A stretch of 8,377 nt of DNA, from assembly GCA_044450465.1 (NCBI GenBank), contig JBIOJB010000119.1, positions 1-8,377 on the forward strand. The letters run 5' to 3'. A program made the translations under genes and the position numbers. Position 1 is the first letter of the stretch; the number at the start of each line of letters is the position of its first letter. This stretch comes from JBIOJB01 sp044450465 (GTDB taxonomy: Bacteria; Chloroflexota; Dormibacteria; Dormibacterales; Dormibacteraceae). Under the pieces are notes generated by a model that saw only the letters and a list, made by a program, of their open reading frames with translations, did no database searches and was not told the DNA's origin. Shown here in pieces: positions 1 to 6,432 of the stretch.

Positions 1-1169
1 CCGGACCCGTCTTCATGGACGTGCCGCTGGATGTCTTTTTTGGAGCGGCCGACGTCCCCGAAGCCACTGAGCGGCTGATGCCCGACCCTGGCCCGCCGCC
101 CGACCCGGACCTCATCGCGCGGGCGGCAGCTCTGATCCGCGAGGCGAAGAGGCCGTCGGTGGTGGCGGGCGGCGGCGTCTGGTGGGCTCGGGCCGAGGAT
201 GAGCTGCGAGCGCTGGTCGAGCTTGCCCAACTGCCGCTGACGGTGAACGGCATGGCGCGGGGGATGCTCCCGCCGGGGCATCCGCTCTTCTTTCCACGTG
301 CCCGCGGCGCGGCGCTCGGACAGGCCGACCTGATTCTCGTCATCGGCGCGCAGCTCGATTTCAGGCTGAACTTCGGACAGCCGCCGGTCTTTGCCGAAGA
401 TGCCCGGATCATCTATCTCGACGTCGACGGCTACCGCAAGCACCGCCCCGCCGAGGTCGCGATCTTCGGCGACCTCAAGGCTGCCCTGGCCGGCCTGGCG
501 GCGAAGGTTGAGGGCGCACCGGCGCGCGAAGAGTGGCTCGAGCTGCTGCGCGAAAAGGAGGGGGTCGCGCGGAAGCGCGACCAGGTGATGACCGGCTCGG
601 AATCCTCGCCCGTGCACCCTGCGCGACTGATCGCGGAGGTGGATCGCTTCATCGACTCGGACGCGATCGTGGTGGGGGATGGAGGCGACTTCGTCTCATT
701 CGCGGGGCGCCTGATCGAAAGACCGAAACCAGGCCTGTGGCTCGACCCGGGACCGTTCGGCTGTCTCGGCTCGGGCCCCGCTTACGCCATGGCCGCCAAG
801 CTCGCCCGGCCCGACCGTCAGGTTGTCCTGCTTTCGGGCGACGGCGCGTTTGGTTTCTCCGCCATGGAGTTCGACACCCTGGTGCGCCACCGCATCCCAG
901 TGGTCTGCCTGGTCGGGAACAACGGCATCTGGGCGCTCGAAAAGCATCCCATGGAGAGCATGCTTGGCCTCAGCGTGGCGACCGACCTCGCGCCCAGAAC
1001 GCGTTACGACCAGGTGGTCGAGGCTCTTGGGGGCCATGGTGAGTTGGTCGATCGCCCGGATGAGATCGGGCCGGCGCTCGGCCGCGCCTTCCGTTCGGGG
1101 CTCCCGGCGTGCATCAACGTCATCTGCGACCCGGCCGCGGAATATCCGCGATCATCTGTGCTGATGTGA
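1..1169 (+). CDS. Thiamine-diphosphate enzyme, acetolactate synthase (IlvG-like) / 2-hydroxyacyl-CoA lyase family, 5'-truncated
   Basis: The frame is open from base 3 (reading G-P-V-F-M-D-V-P-L-D), so the ATG at 15 is internal and the true start lies outside the window. Numbering from that Met, residues about 30-165 form the central Rossmann-like domain (RPSVVAGGG, then ADLILVIGAQLDFRLNFG). Residues about 205-375 form the ThDP-binding domain, with GDGG at 221-224, GPFGCLGSGP at 246-255, and the cofactor motif GDGA (275-278) through NN (302-303). Family members are about 550 residues, so roughly the first 160-170 are missing, including the catalytic glutamate that activates ThDP. The end (ACINVICDPAAEYPRSSVLM) and the NGMARG and NNGIWALEKHPME stretches strongly recall mycobacterial IlvG (Rv1820-like). 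True acetolactate synthase activity, oxalyl-CoA decarboxylase or 2-hydroxyacyl-CoA lyase activity cannot be told apart here. It is followed by gdh on the same strand after 76 bases. Confidence 0.9.
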   Translation, partial: GPVFMDVPLDVFFGAADVPEATERLMPDPGPPPDPDLIARAAALIREAKRPSVVAGGGVWWARAEDELRALVELAQLPLTVNGMARGMLPPGHPLFFPRARGAALGQADLILVIGAQLDFRLNFGQPPVFAEDARIIYLDVDGYRKHRPAEVAIFGDLKAALAGLAAKVEGAPAREEWLELLREKEGVARKRDQVMTGSESSPVHPARLIAEVDRFIDSDAIVVGDGGDFVSFAGRLIERPKPGLWLDPGPFGCLGSGPAYAMAAKLARPDRQVVLLSGDGAFGFSAMEFDTLVRHRIPVVCLVGNNGIWALEKHPMESMLGLSVATDLAPRTRYDQVVEALGGHGELVDRPDEIGPALGRAFRSGLPACINVICDPAAEYPRSSVLM

Positions 1170-1199
1170 ACACCCCAAAAGATCTGGTGATTATCCCCA

Positions 1200-1226
1200 C
1201 CCCACGAAATCTTCGATTTCGCGGGG
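1200..1226 (+). promoter_or_regulatory. Leader hairpin 1 upstream of glutamate dehydrogenase
   Basis: CGAAATC (1205-1211) pairs perfectly with GATTTCG (1215-1221) around a three-base TTC loop. After one A/C mismatch (1204/1222), CCCC at 1200-1203 can pair with GGGG at 1223-1226, giving 11 pairs in total. There is no T-run after it, so it does not look like a simple terminator. The outer four pairs use bases that the next hairpin also needs. A weak promoter-like pair (GTGAAC at 1166-1171, 17-base gap, GATTAT at 1189-1194) lies just upstream, but its match to consensus is poor. Confidence 0.45.
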
Positions 1227-1244
1227 ACCCCGGTCGGGGGTCCC
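1224..1244 (+). promoter_or_regulatory. Leader hairpin 2 covering the gdh ribosome binding site
   Basis: GGGACCCC (1224-1231) pairs perfectly with GGGGTCCC (1237-1244) around the five-base loop GGTCG. The ATG of the dehydrogenase starts at 1246, two bases after the stem. The only purine-rich sequence that could serve as a Shine-Dalgarno site (GGGGG, 1236-1240) is almost wholly in the right arm, so the folded form should hinder ribosome loading. Bases 1224-1226 are shared with the outer stem of hairpin 1, so the long forms of the two are mutually exclusive. A regulatory role is inferred. Confidence 0.45.
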
Positions 1245-1245
1245 T

Positions 1246-2517
1246 ATGAGCGCGACGGACCTCAAGCCGGCGGTGGAGGCGGACGAATGGCGGACGGCGC
1301 AGGCGCAGTTCGACACCGCCGCCGAGATCATCAAGCTGGAACCGTGGCTGAGGGAAGTCCTCCGCGAGGTTCAGCGAGAGTTCACCTGCAACTTTCCCGT
1401 GAAGATGGACAGCGGTCACCTTCGGGTCTTTACCGGCTACCGCGTCCAGCACAACATCAACCGCGGCCCCGCCAAAGGGGGCATTCGCTACCACCCCGAC
1501 GTGTCACTGAACGAGGTCAAGGCACTCGCCATGTGGATGACCTGGAAGTGCGCCGTGGTGAACATCCCGTTCGGTGGGGCCAAGGGCGGCATCATCGTCA
1601 ACCCGCGCGAGCTCTCGCTCAACGAGCTCGAGCACATGACGCGTCGCTTCGCCACCGAGATCGCGATCCTCATCGGGCACGACCGCGACATTCCCGCGCC
1701 GGACGTCAACACGGATGGCCAGACGATGGCCTGGATCATGGACACGCTTTCGATGCACCTCGGATACTCGGTGCCGGCCTCCGTCACTGGTAAGCCCATC
1801 GAGGTCGGAGGCTCACTTGGCCGGGTGGAGGCCACGGGACGCGGCGTCACGATCAGCGCCATGGCCGCCCTGGATCATCTCGGGCGCGCAGCGCACCAGA
1901 CCCGGGTTGCTGTGCAGGGCTTCGGCAATGTGGGCAGCATCAGCGCGAAGTTGCTCGAAGAAGCGGGCTGCACGGTGGTCGCGGTCAGCGAGGACTACGG
2001 CGGCATTTACAACCCTCTCGGCCTGTCCATCAAGCGGGTGCTCGAGTACCGGGCGCGCGAGAAGACGCTGAGGGGTTTCCCGGGCGCGCAGGAGATCGGC
2101 AACCAAGAGCTTCTGACAGTCGACTGCGACCTGCTGGTGCCCGCGGCGATCGGCAACCAGCTGACCTCGCGCAACGCGCGAGACGTGAAAGCGACGCTGA
2201 TCGTGGAGGGCGCTAACGGACCCACGACGCCCGAGGCGGACGCCATCTTTCGCGAGCGCAGGATCTTCCTGGTCCCCGACATCCTGGCCAACGCGGGCGG
2301 CGTCACCGTGTCGTATTTCGAATGGGTTCAGGACCTTCAGTCGTTCTTCTGGTCTGAGCACGAAGTGAACCAGAAGCTGACCGCGATCCTGACGCACGCC
2401 TTCGCCGAGGTGCTCAAGACCAAGCTCGAGCTGAAGCTCGACATGAGGATGGCGGCCTACGTGCGGGCGGTGTCCCGAGTCGCCGGCGCGACCCGCGAGC
2501 GCGGCCTGTATCCGTAA
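1246..2517 (+). CDS. gdhA: Glutamate dehydrogenase (Glu/Leu/Phe/Val dehydrogenase family)
   Basis: A 423-residue cytoplasmic enzyme that interconverts glutamate with 2-oxoglutarate and ammonium using NAD(P). It has the usual length of hexameric bacterial/archaeal GDH. The substrate domain carries GPAKGGIR (K77), the second lysine in MTWKCAVV (K101), the catalytic lysine in GGAKGGI (K113) and the catalytic aspartate in PAPDVNTD (D153). The spacing K-24-K-12-K-40-D equals that of the Clostridium symbiosum enzyme. The nucleotide-binding domain begins at about 200, with GFGNVG at 225-230 and S-E-D at 248-250 ending the second strand. NAD over NADP is only a guess from that acidic turn. EGANGPTTPEAD (321-332) and PDILANAGGVTVSYFEW (344-360) are further family signatures. 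The start is supported by a normal N-terminal length and the family-like run AAEIIKLEPW at 25-34. Translation may be controlled by the hairpin abutting the ATG. Confidence 0.97.
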   Translation: MSATDLKPAVEADEWRTAQAQFDTAAEIIKLEPWLREVLREVQREFTCNFPVKMDSGHLRVFTGYRVQHNINRGPAKGGIRYHPDVSLNEVKALAMWMTWKCAVVNIPFGGAKGGIIVNPRELSLNELEHMTRRFATEIAILIGHDRDIPAPDVNTDGQTMAWIMDTLSMHLGYSVPASVTGKPIEVGGSLGRVEATGRGVTISAMAALDHLGRAAHQTRVAVQGFGNVGSISAKLLEEAGCTVVAVSEDYGGIYNPLGLSIKRVLEYRAREKTLRGFPGAQEIGNQELLTVDCDLLVPAAIGNQLTSRNARDVKATLIVEGANGPTTPEADAIFRERRIFLVPDILANAGGVTVSYFEWVQDLQSFFWSEHEVNQKLTAILTHAFAEVLKTKLELKLDMRMAAYVRAVSRVAGATRERGLYP

Positions 2518-2522
2518 ACAAG

Positions 2523-2569
2523 CACGGGGGGAGGCAGGCCTCCCCCGTGGTACCCCCTCCTGGTACCAC
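2523..2569 (+). terminator. Two overlapping strong hairpins just after gdh
   Basis: Six bases past the gdh stop, CACGGGGGGAGG (2523-2534) pairs with CCTCCCCCGTG (2539-2549) around loop CAGG with one bulged G. A second stem, GTGGTACC (2547-2554) with GGTACCAC (2562-2569), has loop CCCTCCT; its arms are nearly duplicated KpnI-type GGTACC palindromes. Neither stem is followed by a T-run, so a terminator or 3'-end stabilising role is likely but not certain. The same sequence recurs at 2665 with both stems weakened. Confidence 0.5.
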
Positions 2570-2630
2570 CTTGTCTGCAGTCGTTTGGAAAGTGACGTGC
2601 CAGGTTTCGGCCGGAGTAAATCCGGCCTAA
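2531..2630. repeat. Long direct repeat, copy 1 (~100 bp)
   Basis: This block starts with GAGGCAGGCCTCCCCC and ends with the hairpin ATCCGGCCTAA. It recurs at 2665-2765 with about nine differences and one single-base indel, roughly 90% identical. No reading frame is conserved through it. Copy 1 keeps two intact hairpins at its left end, and both copies finish in the same GGCCGGA-GTAAA-TCCGGCC stem-loop. Confidence 0.85.
2609..2627. repeat. Hairpin repeat GGCCGGA-GTAAA-TCCGGCC, isolated copy
   Basis: A perfect 7-bp stem (2609-2615 with 2621-2627) around GTAAA, followed by TAA. It is identical to the copies at 2744-2762 and 2790-2808. The flank after it (CTTCTTATT at 2642-2650) weakly resembles the TTCTTATCAAA flank of the tandem units, suggesting a decayed unit of the same array. 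Confidence 0.8.
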
Positions 2631-2664
2631 CACCATGTCAGCTTCTTATTTGGTGAATCCGGGT

Positions 2665-2765
2665 GAGGCAGGCCTCCCCCGCGGGACCCCCTCCTGGTAA
2701 CACCTTGTGTGCAGTCGTTTGGAAGGTGGCGTGCCCTGGCTTCGGCCGGAGTAAATCCGGCCTAA
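2665..2765. repeat. Long direct repeat, copy 2 (~100 bp)
   Basis: This is the second copy of the block at 2531-2630, separated from it by a 34-base spacer (2631-2664). Differences break the left-hand stems: GGTACC becomes GGACCC on one side and GGTAAC on the other. Its final hairpin (2744-2762) is also the first unit of the 46-base tandem array. Confidence 0.85.
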
Positions 2766-2854
2766 GGCGACGCTGGATTTCTTATCAAAGGCCGGAGTAA
2801 ATCCGGCCTAGGGCGACGCTGGACTTCTTATCAAAGGCCGGAGCAAAGCCGGCC
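2744..2854. repeat. 46-bp tandem array of hairpin repeats (two full units plus a third hairpin)
   Basis: Units begin at 2744, 2790 and 2836, exactly 46 bases apart. Units 1 and 2 differ at only two of 46 positions. Each unit is the 19-base hairpin GGCCGGA-GTAAA-TCCGGCC followed by a 27-base linker ending in CTTATCAAA. The third is only the hairpin, changed to GGCCGGAGCAAAGCCGGCC, so six stem pairs survive. Read on the minus strand, each of the two right-hand hairpins is followed by TTTGATAAG, a short T-run. The array lies just past the 3' end of the minus-strand operon and could act as a tandem weak terminator for it. A REP-like mobile or structural repeat is the alternative. Confidence 0.8.
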
Positions 2855-2899
2855 GGAGCGCAGCGCTTATGTTCGGAGCGTTAGGGTCCTCGCCGGCGC

Positions 2900-3763
2900 C
2901 TATATTTCGCGGGTTCGGAACGACCAGATGGCGAGGCCGAGGACCAGGGCGAACCAGACGACGACCCACGCGAGAAACCCAACGGCCGGCGGGTCAGCGG
3001 CGGCGAAGGGGTTGGCGCGGCCCACCGGCCCGGCCGCCCGAAGCGTCGCGAGAAGCGCGTCCGGCTCCATCGAGTAGATCGCTCCCCGCCAGAGGCCGTC
3101 GCTGGGCAGGAGCAGGTGGCTGATCACGCCGACGTTCTCCACCGCCTGGTTCTGAAGGCCCGTGCCGATGTCCCCAACGACCCCGCCTATCCAAGCCATG
3201 AGCCAGGCGACCAGTGCGATCACGCCGCCGGTGATCCCGGAGAGGCGGGTCGATAGAACGAGGCCCAAGGACAACAAGACGAGCCCCTCAGTACCCACGT
3301 ACGCGACCAGCTGGAACGGATGGGGTGGAAGGTAGCCGGTCGCCCAATCGACAGCCGCCAGCTCGAATGCGGCGGAGCCTGCGGCGTAGATCGCCACCAG
3401 CACCGCGAGGCCGAGCCACTTGCCGATCACGACTTCGCTGCGGCGAACGGGGCGCGCAAGCATCGAGAGGAGCAGTCCGCTCTCGACCTCGCTGGAGATC
3501 AGCGGGCCGGCGACGACCGCCGCGCTCAGCGCGAGCACGCCGCTGAACATGAAGGTCACCACGATCAGAAGCTGGGAGGTGATGAGGGCCACCTCGGCCG
3601 GCGCGAGCGGTGCGCCGTTGCTGCGCGACACGGTCGTGATCTTGTGAAAGCCCCAGGCCGAGAATCCGACGACGATGAGCGTGAGCACGAGCAGGGCGAG
3701 CAGAAGGCGCCGGCGTGAGGCCTCCTGGATGGTCAACCGGGCGATAACAAGAATCGGACGCAT
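2900..3763 (-). CDS. ABC transporter permease, ABC-2 type
   Basis: A 287-residue integral membrane protein, the channel half of an ABC exporter whose ATPase is encoded immediately upstream. About six hydrophobic segments are visible, at roughly 18-38, 60-85, 115-138, 152-172, 177-197 and 262-282. The stretch SSEVESGLLLSMLARPVRRSEVVIGKWLG contains the typical ABC-2 cytoplasmic loop (E93-xx-G, ARPVRRSE, GKW), which contacts the ATPase. The longer open frame to 3913 would overlap the ATPase gene by about 140 bases with non-membrane sequence. I chose the ATG at 3763 (M-R-P-I-L-V-I-A-R-L), 10 bases after the ATPase stop, with GAGGG just upstream as ribosome site. The substrate is not predictable. 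The sigma/anti-sigma context suggests a stress-inducible exporter or envelope-maintenance pump. It is the last gene of the minus-strand run. Confidence 0.9.
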   Translation of the reverse strand: MRPILVIARLTIQEASRRRLLLALLVLTLIVVGFSAWGFHKITTVSRSNGAPLAPAEVALITSQLLIVVTFMFSGVLALSAAVVAGPLISSEVESGLLLSMLARPVRRSEVVIGKWLGLAVLVAIYAAGSAAFELAAVDWATGYLPPHPFQLVAYVGTEGLVLLSLGLVLSTRLSGITGGVIALVAWLMAWIGGVVGDIGTGLQNQAVENVGVISHLLLPSDGLWRGAIYSMEPDALLATLRAAGPVGRANPFAAADPPAVGFLAWVVVWFALVLGLAIWSFRTREI

Positions 3764-3773
3764 CAGTGGACCC

Positions 3774-4760
3774 TCACTCGCCTGGTTCCTGTTCTTCGGT
3801 GCTGAGAAGCTGGAGGAACCGATCCTCGAGCGTCTGGTGACGCGGCGCGACCTCGTACACGCGGCCACCCAACGCCACGATCCCTGAAACCAGCTCCGGG
3901 ACGCGGTCGGCATTTAGCGTGGTGAAGGTCAGCTGGTCCCCCTCGTCGTCGACGGGTCCGAAATCGCCGAGCTTGTTCTTCGCCGCCTGGTCAAGCCCGG
4001 TCACGCGCACGCGGACGGCGCTCCCGCCGAGTAGTTCGTTCAGGGTCCCCGAGGCTATGACGCGCCCGTGGTCGACCACCGCCACCCGGTCGCACACCTG
4101 CTCCACCTCGGTCAGCAGGTGCGAGTTCAGGAAGACTGCAGATCCGCGGGATGCGAGTCCTCGAATCACGTCTCGCACATCGTGGCGGCCTACGGGGTCG
4201 AGGGCCGACGTCGGCTCGTCGAGGAAGATGAGCTCAGGATCGCCGAGCAGCGCCGCTGCGAGGCCGAGGCGCTGCTGCATTCCCTTCGAGAACGTGCCGA
4301 CCCTGTCCGATGAGCGGTCCGTCAGCCCCACCGTTTCGAGGGCGGTGCTGATCTCATCACTCCAGCTCGAGCGCGGGAGCGGTGCGAGCTCGCAGTGCAG
4401 GGCCAGCACCTCCCGCGCCGAGAGCCAGCTCTGATAGCGGAAAAGCTCTGGCAGGTAACCGATCTTGCGGCGGGTGGCGAGATCGCCGATCCGGCGGCCG
4501 AGGAGCCAGCCCTCGCCCGATGTCGGCGTCAGCAGCCCCAGCAGGAGCTTGACCGAGGTCGTCTTACCCGCTCCGTTGGGACCGAGGAAGCCGAAGACCT
4601 CGCCGCGCGGCACGGTCATGGTCAGGCCGGCGAGCGCGACGGTGCGGCCAAACGATTTGGTCAGGCCGACCGTGCGTATCGCAGCGGTGGCGTCGGCCGC
4701 CCCGGAGGGCTCCAGCCCTGGCGAGGCGGCCGTTTCGGTCAGCTTCGCTGCGTCAGCCAC
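3774..4760 (-). CDS. ABC transporter ATP-binding protein
   Basis: A 328-residue cytoplasmic ATPase that powers the adjacent ABC-2 permease. Visible motifs are Walker A GPNGAGKT (60-67), GYLPE (101-105) in the Q-loop region, signature FSKGMQQR (157-164; SKGMQ in place of LSGGQ, common in this exporter subfamily), Walker B LIFLDEPTSALDP (177-189) and the switch histidine in NSHLL (H214). After about residue 240 there is a C-terminal accessory domain (residues 248-310), usual in single-domain ATPases of drug or lipid exporters. The start is GTG at 4760, with a ~28-residue Ala/Thr-rich lead before the ABC domain and no strong Shine-Dalgarno site, so a slightly later start is possible. It begins 24 bases after the anti-sigma stop, implying co-transcription, and its stop is 10 bases before the permease. 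Confidence 0.95.
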   Translation of the reverse strand: MADAAKLTETAASPGLEPSGAADATAAIRTVGLTKSFGRTVALAGLTMTVPRGEVFGFLGPNGAGKTTSVKLLLGLLTPTSGEGWLLGRRIGDLATRRKIGYLPELFRYQSWLSAREVLALHCELAPLPRSSWSDEISTALETVGLTDRSSDRVGTFSKGMQQRLGLAAALLGDPELIFLDEPTSALDPVGRHDVRDVIRGLASRGSAVFLNSHLLTEVEQVCDRVAVVDHGRVIASGTLNELLGGSAVRVRVTGLDQAAKNKLGDFGPVDDEGDQLTFTTLNADRVPELVSGIVALGGRVYEVAPRHQTLEDRFLQLLSTEEQEPGE

Positions 4761-4784
4761 TCAACCAGGCTAAACGCAGTCCGA

Positions 4785-5894
4785 CTACTGGAGGTTATTG
4801 GCGATTTCGACCGCGTCGGATTGCTTGACGGTGCCGGCCACTCCGTATACGACTCCGTGCTTGACCCAGATCACGCCCGAGCCGAGCCCGGTGTTGTCTC
4901 CCAGCGCCACGCCGTTGACGCCCTGCACCTGGACCGTGGTCGACGTCGCGTACTGAATCGGTATGGGGATCGGCAGGGTGGTGCTCGGGTCGCCAATCGC
5001 CTTGATCGCCGCTTTCAGCTCAGGTGAGACGCCGGGAAGGGACAGAAGATAGCTCTCGAGCTGCTTCACGGTGACCTGGCTGGAGGACGACGAGGCAGTC
5101 GGTTCGCTTGACTCGATGATCACCAGCTGCGGCAGATCAGATGCGCTGATGCTTGAGCTCGCGCTCGAGGGTGCCTGCAGGTTGCCGAAGACCTCGCCGA
5201 TGGCTGGACCGACCGTCACGGTCAGCTGGACGCCGTCCATCCCCGCGGGTAGGGCGGGCAGCGGTTTGCCGGACGAGGCTGCTGATGCAGCGGCTTTGGC
5301 CGCGTCAAAGGTGAAGACCGCCACGGCCCTGGTCATCGCGCCGTATGTGATGGTGGTCGAGACGCCGGCGGGCAGGTTGCTTGCCACCGGCGCTTTGAGT
5401 CCGGTGGCGCTCTCCGCCTCGGCCGCGCTCGCGACCACCTGAAGCTGGGGCTGCGTCGTCCAGGTGACGTCGCCATACGCGCTCAGCTGCGACAGGGACT
5501 GCATGTCCGCGACGGTCACCGGCACCGCCGTGACAGTGCTTGGAGCGAAGACGGTGCCGTTCTCCGCGATCACAGTCGCGAGCAGACCCACGGCCGCCAC
5601 GGCGGCCGCGAAGCCGAGCATCATCGGCCGGGAGGTGCGGCGCACCACCGGAAGCCGGATGCCGAACCTCGGACGTGCGGCCGGAGCCGCAAGCACGGCG
5701 CTCAGGGCGGCGGCGACGTCGACCTTCGCCTCGGGCACCGCCAGCATGGACGTCACCAAGCGCCCGTCCTCGGACAGTGCCGCCTGGCGAGCCTGGCAGT
5801 CCGAGCAGCCTCCCAGATGTCGAGCCTCGGCGGCGGTCGCGCCTGCCGGGTCGTCGACCAGCCGGCGAAGAGTTCCTTCAGTTAGATGTGCCAT
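4785..5894 (-). CDS. Membrane anti-sigma factor with zinc-finger (ZAS) domain and large outer domain
   Basis: A 369-residue single-pass protein predicted to hold the neighbouring ECF sigma factor inactive. The cytoplasmic N-terminus has the ZAS zinc motif H26-xxx-C30-xx-C33 (HLGGCSDC). A basic stretch (R84-R89) precedes one membrane helix at about 91-110. Residues 111-369 should lie outside the membrane. They are rich in Ala, Ser, Thr and Val with two serine-rich linkers (242-251 and 266-272), and end in a segment (VKHGVVYGVAGTVKQSDAVEIANNL) that resembles the end of DUF4367-type anti-sigma outer domains. Most anti-sigma factors are about 200-250 residues, so the sensor is unusually large. 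The start at 5894 is firm: AAGGAGGT lies 5 bases upstream inside the sigma gene, and the two reading frames overlap by 17 bases. The ligand or protease trigger is unknown. Confidence 0.9.
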   Translation of the reverse strand: MAHLTEGTLRRLVDDPAGATAAEARHLGGCSDCQARQAALSEDGRLVTSMLAVPEAKVDVAAALSAVLAAPAARPRFGIRLPVVRRTSRPMMLGFAAAVAAVGLLATVIAENGTVFAPSTVTAVPVTVADMQSLSQLSAYGDVTWTTQPQLQVVASAAEAESATGLKAPVASNLPAGVSTTITYGAMTRAVAVFTFDAAKAAASAASSGKPLPALPAGMDGVQLTVTVGPAIGEVFGNLQAPSSASSSISASDLPQLVIIESSEPTASSSSSQVTVKQLESYLLSLPGVSPELKAAIKAIGDPSTTLPIPIPIQYATSTTVQVQGVNGVALGDNTGLGSGVIWVKHGVVYGVAGTVKQSDAVEIANNLQ

Positions 5895-6432
5895 GAGTGA
5901 CCTCCTTGCGCAGAGCGTTTTCCGCGCGTCTCAACAGGGTTCCGATCTGTCCGATTCCAACGCCGAGCGCCTGCGCGACCTCTGCGTAGCTCAATCCGCT
6001 GGCGCGCAGGACCAGGACAGCAGCAGGCTTCGGCGCCAGGCGGGCCAGGGCCTGCCGGACCCGTCGCCGGTCCTCGTCGATCTCCACCTGCTTCTGCGGA
6101 TCGATCGTCTGATCGACCGCGAGGCGCGCCTCGGTCATCTCTCTGCGCTGGCGCCTCCGGGCGCCCCTGAGGCGGTTGAGCGCAGCGTGGGCCGCCGCGC
6201 GGTGCAGCCACGCCGGCGCGTACTGGGCGCGCGCCGAGTGAAGTCGGTGGAAGTCGATGAAGACCTCCTGGGCGACGTCCTCTGCTTCCTGTGGGTCGGC
6301 CAGGACCCGATTGGCGATCCCGACGACGCGCCGGTACTCCGCCGTGAACAGGGCTTCGAACGATCCCTCGTCAGACGTGGCGCCCGCCGTCCGGCCAGCC
6401 CCAAGGGAGAGCGCCGGCAATTCTGTGCCCAC
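5878..6432 (-). CDS. RNA polymerase sigma factor, ECF (sigma-70 family)
   Basis: A 184-residue alternative sigma factor with the two usual ECF domains. Region 2 is at about 25-97, with ADPQEAEDVAQEVF (45-58) as the conserved helix that binds core polymerase, followed by the basic RGARRRQRR stretch. Region 4 is at about 121-176, with LAPKPAAVLVLR, then GLSYAEVAQALGV as the first part of the helix-turn-helix, and LLRRAENALRK as the recognition-helix end. The usual S/T-x-G-T-V turn reads GIGQIGT here. The start is GTG at 6432, 39 bases after the stop of the membrane-protein gene, with a poor Shine-Dalgarno match. The 3' end overlaps the anti-sigma gene by 17 bases, the usual sigma/anti-sigma arrangement and a sign of translational coupling. 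It probably drives its own operon including the ABC exporter; that is inference. Confidence 0.95.
   Translation of the reverse strand: MGTELPALSLGAGRTAGATSDEGSFEALFTAEYRRVVGIANRVLADPQEAEDVAQEVFIDFHRLHSARAQYAPAWLHRAAAHAALNRLRGARRRQRREMTEARLAVDQTIDPQKQVEIDEDRRRVRQALARLAPKPAAVLVLRASGLSYAEVAQALGVGIGQIGTLLRRAENALRKEVTHGTSN
5900..5907 (-). promoter_or_regulatory. Perfect Shine-Dalgarno site for the anti-sigma gene
   Basis: On the minus strand AAGGAGGT ends 5 bases before the ATG at 5894. It lies within the last codons of the sigma-factor gene and is by far the best ribosome site in the run. It fixes the anti-sigma start and suggests that the inhibitor is made at least as efficiently as the sigma factor. 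Confidence 0.85.

Larger units (their letters stand above)
2518..2899. other. Repeat-filled convergent intergenic region, no gene
   Basis: These 382 bases separate the stop of gdh (plus) from the stop of the permease (minus), so both flanking transcripts end here. Short frames that touch it have no start or protein character I can support. Its content is the hairpins, the two ~100-base repeats and the 46-base array listed separately. Bases 2855-2899 hold a short AGCGC/GCGCT inverted repeat and nothing else I recognise. Confidence 0.8.

Noticed and set aside
1..1169. ATG at 15 as a true gene start
   Set aside because: The codons before it continue the family pattern (G-P-V-F before M-D-V-P), and the N-terminal ThDP domain is missing, so the gene is cut by the window edge.
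1813..2397. 194-codon minus-strand frame inside glutamate dehydrogenase
   Set aside because: It lies wholly within a gene with every active-site residue conserved, and has no protein features of its own.
2609..2808. Integron attC-like recombination sites
   Set aside because: The hairpins lack the GTTRRRY core sites and extrahelical-base pattern of attC, and no integrase is nearby.
2744..2854. CRISPR array suggested by regular 46-base spacing
   Set aside because: The linkers between hairpins are themselves repeated (two differences between units), so there are no unique spacers, and no cas genes are present.
2869..3123. 84-codon plus-strand frame at the right end of the repeat region
   Set aside because: Most of it is antisense to the permease 3' end; the product is almost all Arg, Pro and Gly with no motif.
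3764..3913. N-terminal extension of the permease frame to 3913
   Set aside because: It overlaps the ATPase gene by about 140 bases and encodes polar, basic sequence. The ATG at 3763 follows the ATPase stop by 10 bases with a ribosome site.
3320..5027. Plus-strand frames of 132-210 codons opposite the ABC genes
   Set aside because: They are antisense shadows of the ATPase and permease, rich in Arg, Asp and Gly without domain motifs.
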